The translations under genes and the position numbers were made by a program. A stretch of 7,325 nt of DNA, taken from Dysgonamonadaceae bacterium. GTDB lineage: Bacteria; Bacteroidota; Bacteroidia; Bacteroidales; Azobacteroidaceae. Each line of letters starts with the position of its first letter. Positions within the stretch are counted from its first letter, which is position 1. The stretch lies in NCBI GenBank assembly GCA_031284225.1, contig JAITAH010000374.1:1-7325 (forward strand), written 5' to 3'. This document shows, in pieces, positions 6,067-7,325 of the stretch. Below the pieces are notes generated by a model. It saw only the letters and a list, made by a program, of their open reading frames with translations, was not told the origin of the DNA and ran no database searches.

Positions 6067-6708
6067 ATGCATCCATTTATTATAGCTGACAATCAATATA
6101 TTACGCGAGCAGGGATTATATCGCTGCTTCGACAGTCGGCCTACGACGACGGCATTATCGAAACCGCATCGCGGTTGGATTTGAAAAAACAGATGGAAAT
6201 CCATCCCCAGGCAACGGTTGTGCTGGATTATACGCTGTTCGACTTTTCGGATGCACAATTGATGAACATGAAACAGCGTTATCCCCAATCGCTGTGGATG
6301 CTTTTTTCCGACGATTTATCGAAGCCGTTTTTGCGGCAGGTATTGCAGTCGGAGCAGCGATACAGCGTAGTGATGAAGACCGACAGCGAGGAGGAAATTC
6401 TTGCCGCTCTCCGCAACGCCCTCCAAGGGGAAATCTATCTGTGCGAAACGGCCGTTCATGTGCTTCGGGAGGAAGTCCCCCTCTCGGCGTCCGATTTTCC
6501 GCTTACGGCCAGCGAACAGTTGATATTGCACGAAATCGCTATGGGAAAAACGACCAAGGAAATCGCTTATGAAAAAAACCTGAGTTTTCACACGGTAAAC
6601 ACCCATCGCCGGAACATTTTCCGCAAATTGGACATCAACAATGTGCATGAAGCAACCAAATATGCGTTACGCGCCGGATTGATCGATTGGGCGGAATATA
6701 CGATTTAA
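6067..6708 (+). CDS. LuxR/NarL-family response regulator
   Basis: This encodes 213 residues. A receiver domain (about 3-120) has Asp8 of the acidic pocket (IIADN, with Asn9 where many regulators have a second acid), phosphoacceptor Asp54 in VVLDYTL, Ser81 in the Thr/Ser switch position and Lys104 in VVMKTD, so it looks phosphorylatable. A linker leads to a LuxR-type helix-turn-helix (about 145-205): LTASEQLILHEIAMGKTTKE, then LSFHTVNTHRRNIFRKL (172-188) as the recognition-helix region. The protein should bind DNA as a dimer. No histidine kinase gene lies in the window, so its partner is unknown. The start at 6067 is chosen because the receiver begins at once (MHPFIIADNQ) and a consensus promoter ends 32 nt before it. 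Its divergent placement from cysK, with a dyad between the promoters, suggests autoregulation and control of cysK; that is inference. Confidence 0.92.
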   Translation: MHPFIIADNQYITRAGIISLLRQSAYDDGIIETASRLDLKKQMEIHPQATVVLDYTLFDFSDAQLMNMKQRYPQSLWMLFSDDLSKPFLRQVLQSEQRYSVVMKTDSEEEILAALRNALQGEIYLCETAVHVLREEVPLSASDFPLTASEQLILHEIAMGKTTKEIAYEKNLSFHTVNTHRRNIFRKLDINNVHEATKYALRAGLIDWAEYTI

Positions 6709-6864
6709 GGAAACCTGTGCCCCGGACGTCTATACGCGTATTTAGATGAAGCCGTCTCAATCATCGTCATTGAACCCCGGTCGATTTTAGCAAGCTCCCG
6801 ATCCTGTTGTGAAACGCCTACGGCGTAGCCGGTTTATGGCCTGTTCATGCTTTTTCTATTGATA

Positions 6865-6885
6865 GGAATGCCTTATCGGCATTTT
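6865..6885 (+). terminator. Possible weak terminator of the response regulator gene
   Basis: AATGCC (6867-6872) and GGCATT (6878-6883) pair perfectly around the loop TTATC, and flanking GG/TT can add wobble pairs. Only four T (6882-6885) follow before AAAA, and it lies about 160 nt past the stop codon, so this is a modest candidate. Confidence 0.35.
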
Positions 6886-6916
6886 AAAACAATCCGTATA
6901 TTTTTTTCCGCATGCC

Positions 6917-6941
6917 TTTCGACGTCAGCCGTCCGTCGAAA
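6917..6941. repeat. Perfect 8-bp inverted repeat TTTCGACG/CGTCGAAA
   Basis: The arms at 6917-6924 and 6934-6941 flank a 9-nt loop (TCAGCCGTC). The loop itself carries a second CGTC (6930-6933) that could pair with GACG, giving two alternative stems. No T-run follows on either strand, so it is not a standard terminator. It lies about 90 bp upstream of the next promoter and could be a protein-binding site or the end of the regulator transcript. Confidence 0.45.
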
Positions 6942-7028
6942 AAAGGGAACAACATGCTATTCTGAAAAATCATACTAAAAGGGTAAAAATTCACCTTTTT
7001 TAATTGTAAAAATACCATAAAAAGGGGA

Positions 7029-7059
7029 TTGTATATTCTTATTCTTCTATATACCTTTG
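7029..7059 (+). promoter_or_regulatory. Promoter of the receptor-like gene (TTG-N20-TACCTTTG)
   Basis: TTG (7029-7031) and TACCTTTG (7052-7059) are separated by exactly 20 nt, the same layout as the cysK promoter, including the same -7 octamer. The start site would be near 7063-7067, leaving a leader of about 15 nt before ATG 7081. Confidence 0.8.
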
Positions 7060-7080
7060 CCGCGAAAATGAAAATTTACA

Positions 7081-7325
7081 ATGCTTTATAAATTCCTTGT
7101 AACTCTTTTAATGTGTCTGGCTGTACAAAACGCTTTTTGTCAGCCGTCCATTTCAGGAAAAATCCTCGATGAGAAAACCCGGCAACCGGTGGAATATGCT
7201 TCTATTACGATTGCCGATCGTGAATTATGGGCGATCAGTAATGAAAAAGGCGAATTTGTCATCAAAAATGTTCTGCCGGGCAACGTTCAGCTCATCATTT
7301 CCTGTCTGGGTTATGTAAAGAAAAC
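7081..7325 (+). CDS. Secreted/outer-membrane protein with carboxypeptidase-regulatory-like domain, 5' end (probable TonB-dependent receptor)
   Basis: Eighty-one codons are visible before the window ends. Residues 1-20 (MLYKFLVTLLMCLAVQNAFC) look like a type I signal peptide, with cleavage probably near Cys20-Gln21; the Phe before Cys20 argues against a lipoprotein box. Residues 24-80 form a carboxypeptidase-regulatory-like fold: ISGKILDEKTRQPVEYASI, then SNEKGEFVIKNVLPGNVQL and a final LGYVKK. In Bacteroidota this domain most often opens SusC-like or other TonB-dependent outer-membrane receptors, but it also occurs in other surface and periplasmic proteins, and the barrel and TonB box are outside the window. 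ATG at 7081 is chosen because an ATG at 7068 leads to a stop after seven codons. A consensus promoter lies directly upstream. Confidence 0.8.
   Translation, partial: MLYKFLVTLLMCLAVQNAFCQPSISGKILDEKTRQPVEYASITIADRELWAISNEKGEFVIKNVLPGNVQLIISCLGYVKK

Larger units (their letters stand above)
6709..7028. other. Gene-free region between the regulator and the receptor-like gene
   Basis: No supported gene was found in these 320 bp. It contains the palindrome ATACGCGTAT (6732-6741), a CTAC-GGC-GTAG hairpin within 6814-6827, a short hairpin with a weak T-run (6865-6885), a perfect 8-bp stem (6917-6941), and a run of A/T-rich complementary segments: AAAAGG (6977-6982), CCTTTTTT (6994-7001) and AAAAAGG (7019-7025). 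The middle segment can pair with either neighbour; pairing with the first leaves a U-run and could act as a weak terminator. No -7 box on either strand was noticed apart from the one at 7052. Confidence 0.5.

Noticed and set aside
6732..6741. Palindrome ATACGCGTAT as terminator of the regulator gene
   Set aside because: Only 10 bp with no loop or T-run; too short to claim function.
6770..6800. Possible tRNA T-arm-like sequence on the minus strand (GGGGTTCAATGAC)
   Set aside because: No matching acceptor, D-arm or anticodon arm can be built around it.

Overview
The window reads as ordinary chromosomal DNA from a Bacteroidota bacterium, most likely of the order Bacteroidales. Three things point there. 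Every intergenic promoter I can find has the Bacteroidota -7 box TAnnTTTG, three of them with TTG exactly 20 nt upstream. Shine-Dalgarno sequences are absent. The protein types (C-terminal-zinc RecQ, long U32 protein, and a secreted protein with a carboxypeptidase-regulatory-like N-terminal domain) are common in this phylum. No rRNA, tRNA, CRISPR array, insertion sequence or phage gene was seen.

Layout. Positions 1-2013 (+) hold the 3' end of a homoserine O-succinyltransferase gene (metA), followed with no spacer by a U32-family protein related to the RNA hydroxylases RlhA and TrhP. A GNAT acetyltransferase (2017-2553, -) converges on it, and a small inverted repeat spans both stop codons. 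An AT-rich, gene-free stretch (2554-3058) separates it from recQ (3059-4810, -), a short-form RecQ helicase. cysK (cysteine synthase, 4963-5910, -) lies upstream of recQ in the same direction and ends in a strong intrinsic terminator (4887-4941). cysK is divergent from a LuxR/NarL-type response regulator (6067-6708, +). Their shared 156-nt intergenic region has two outward-facing promoters and a 20-bp imperfect dyad between the two -33 boxes. A second gene-poor stretch (6709-7080) leads to a promoter and the 5' end of a secreted or outer-membrane protein gene (7081 to the window edge), probably a TonB-dependent receptor.

How the genes fit together. MetA and CysK both belong to sulfur amino acid synthesis but are in separate, oppositely oriented units. 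The response regulator is well placed to control itself and cysK, and perhaps the downstream receptor gene. The GNAT and recQ genes share an extended promoter motif, TGTCTAT then TGTCTGTGT then TAnnTTTGCG, which suggests common control or a duplicated promoter. I found no clearly new multi-gene system. The observations most worth a second look are regulatory: the cysK/regulator operator candidate, the duplicated extended promoter, and the zero-spacing in-frame metA/U32 junction.
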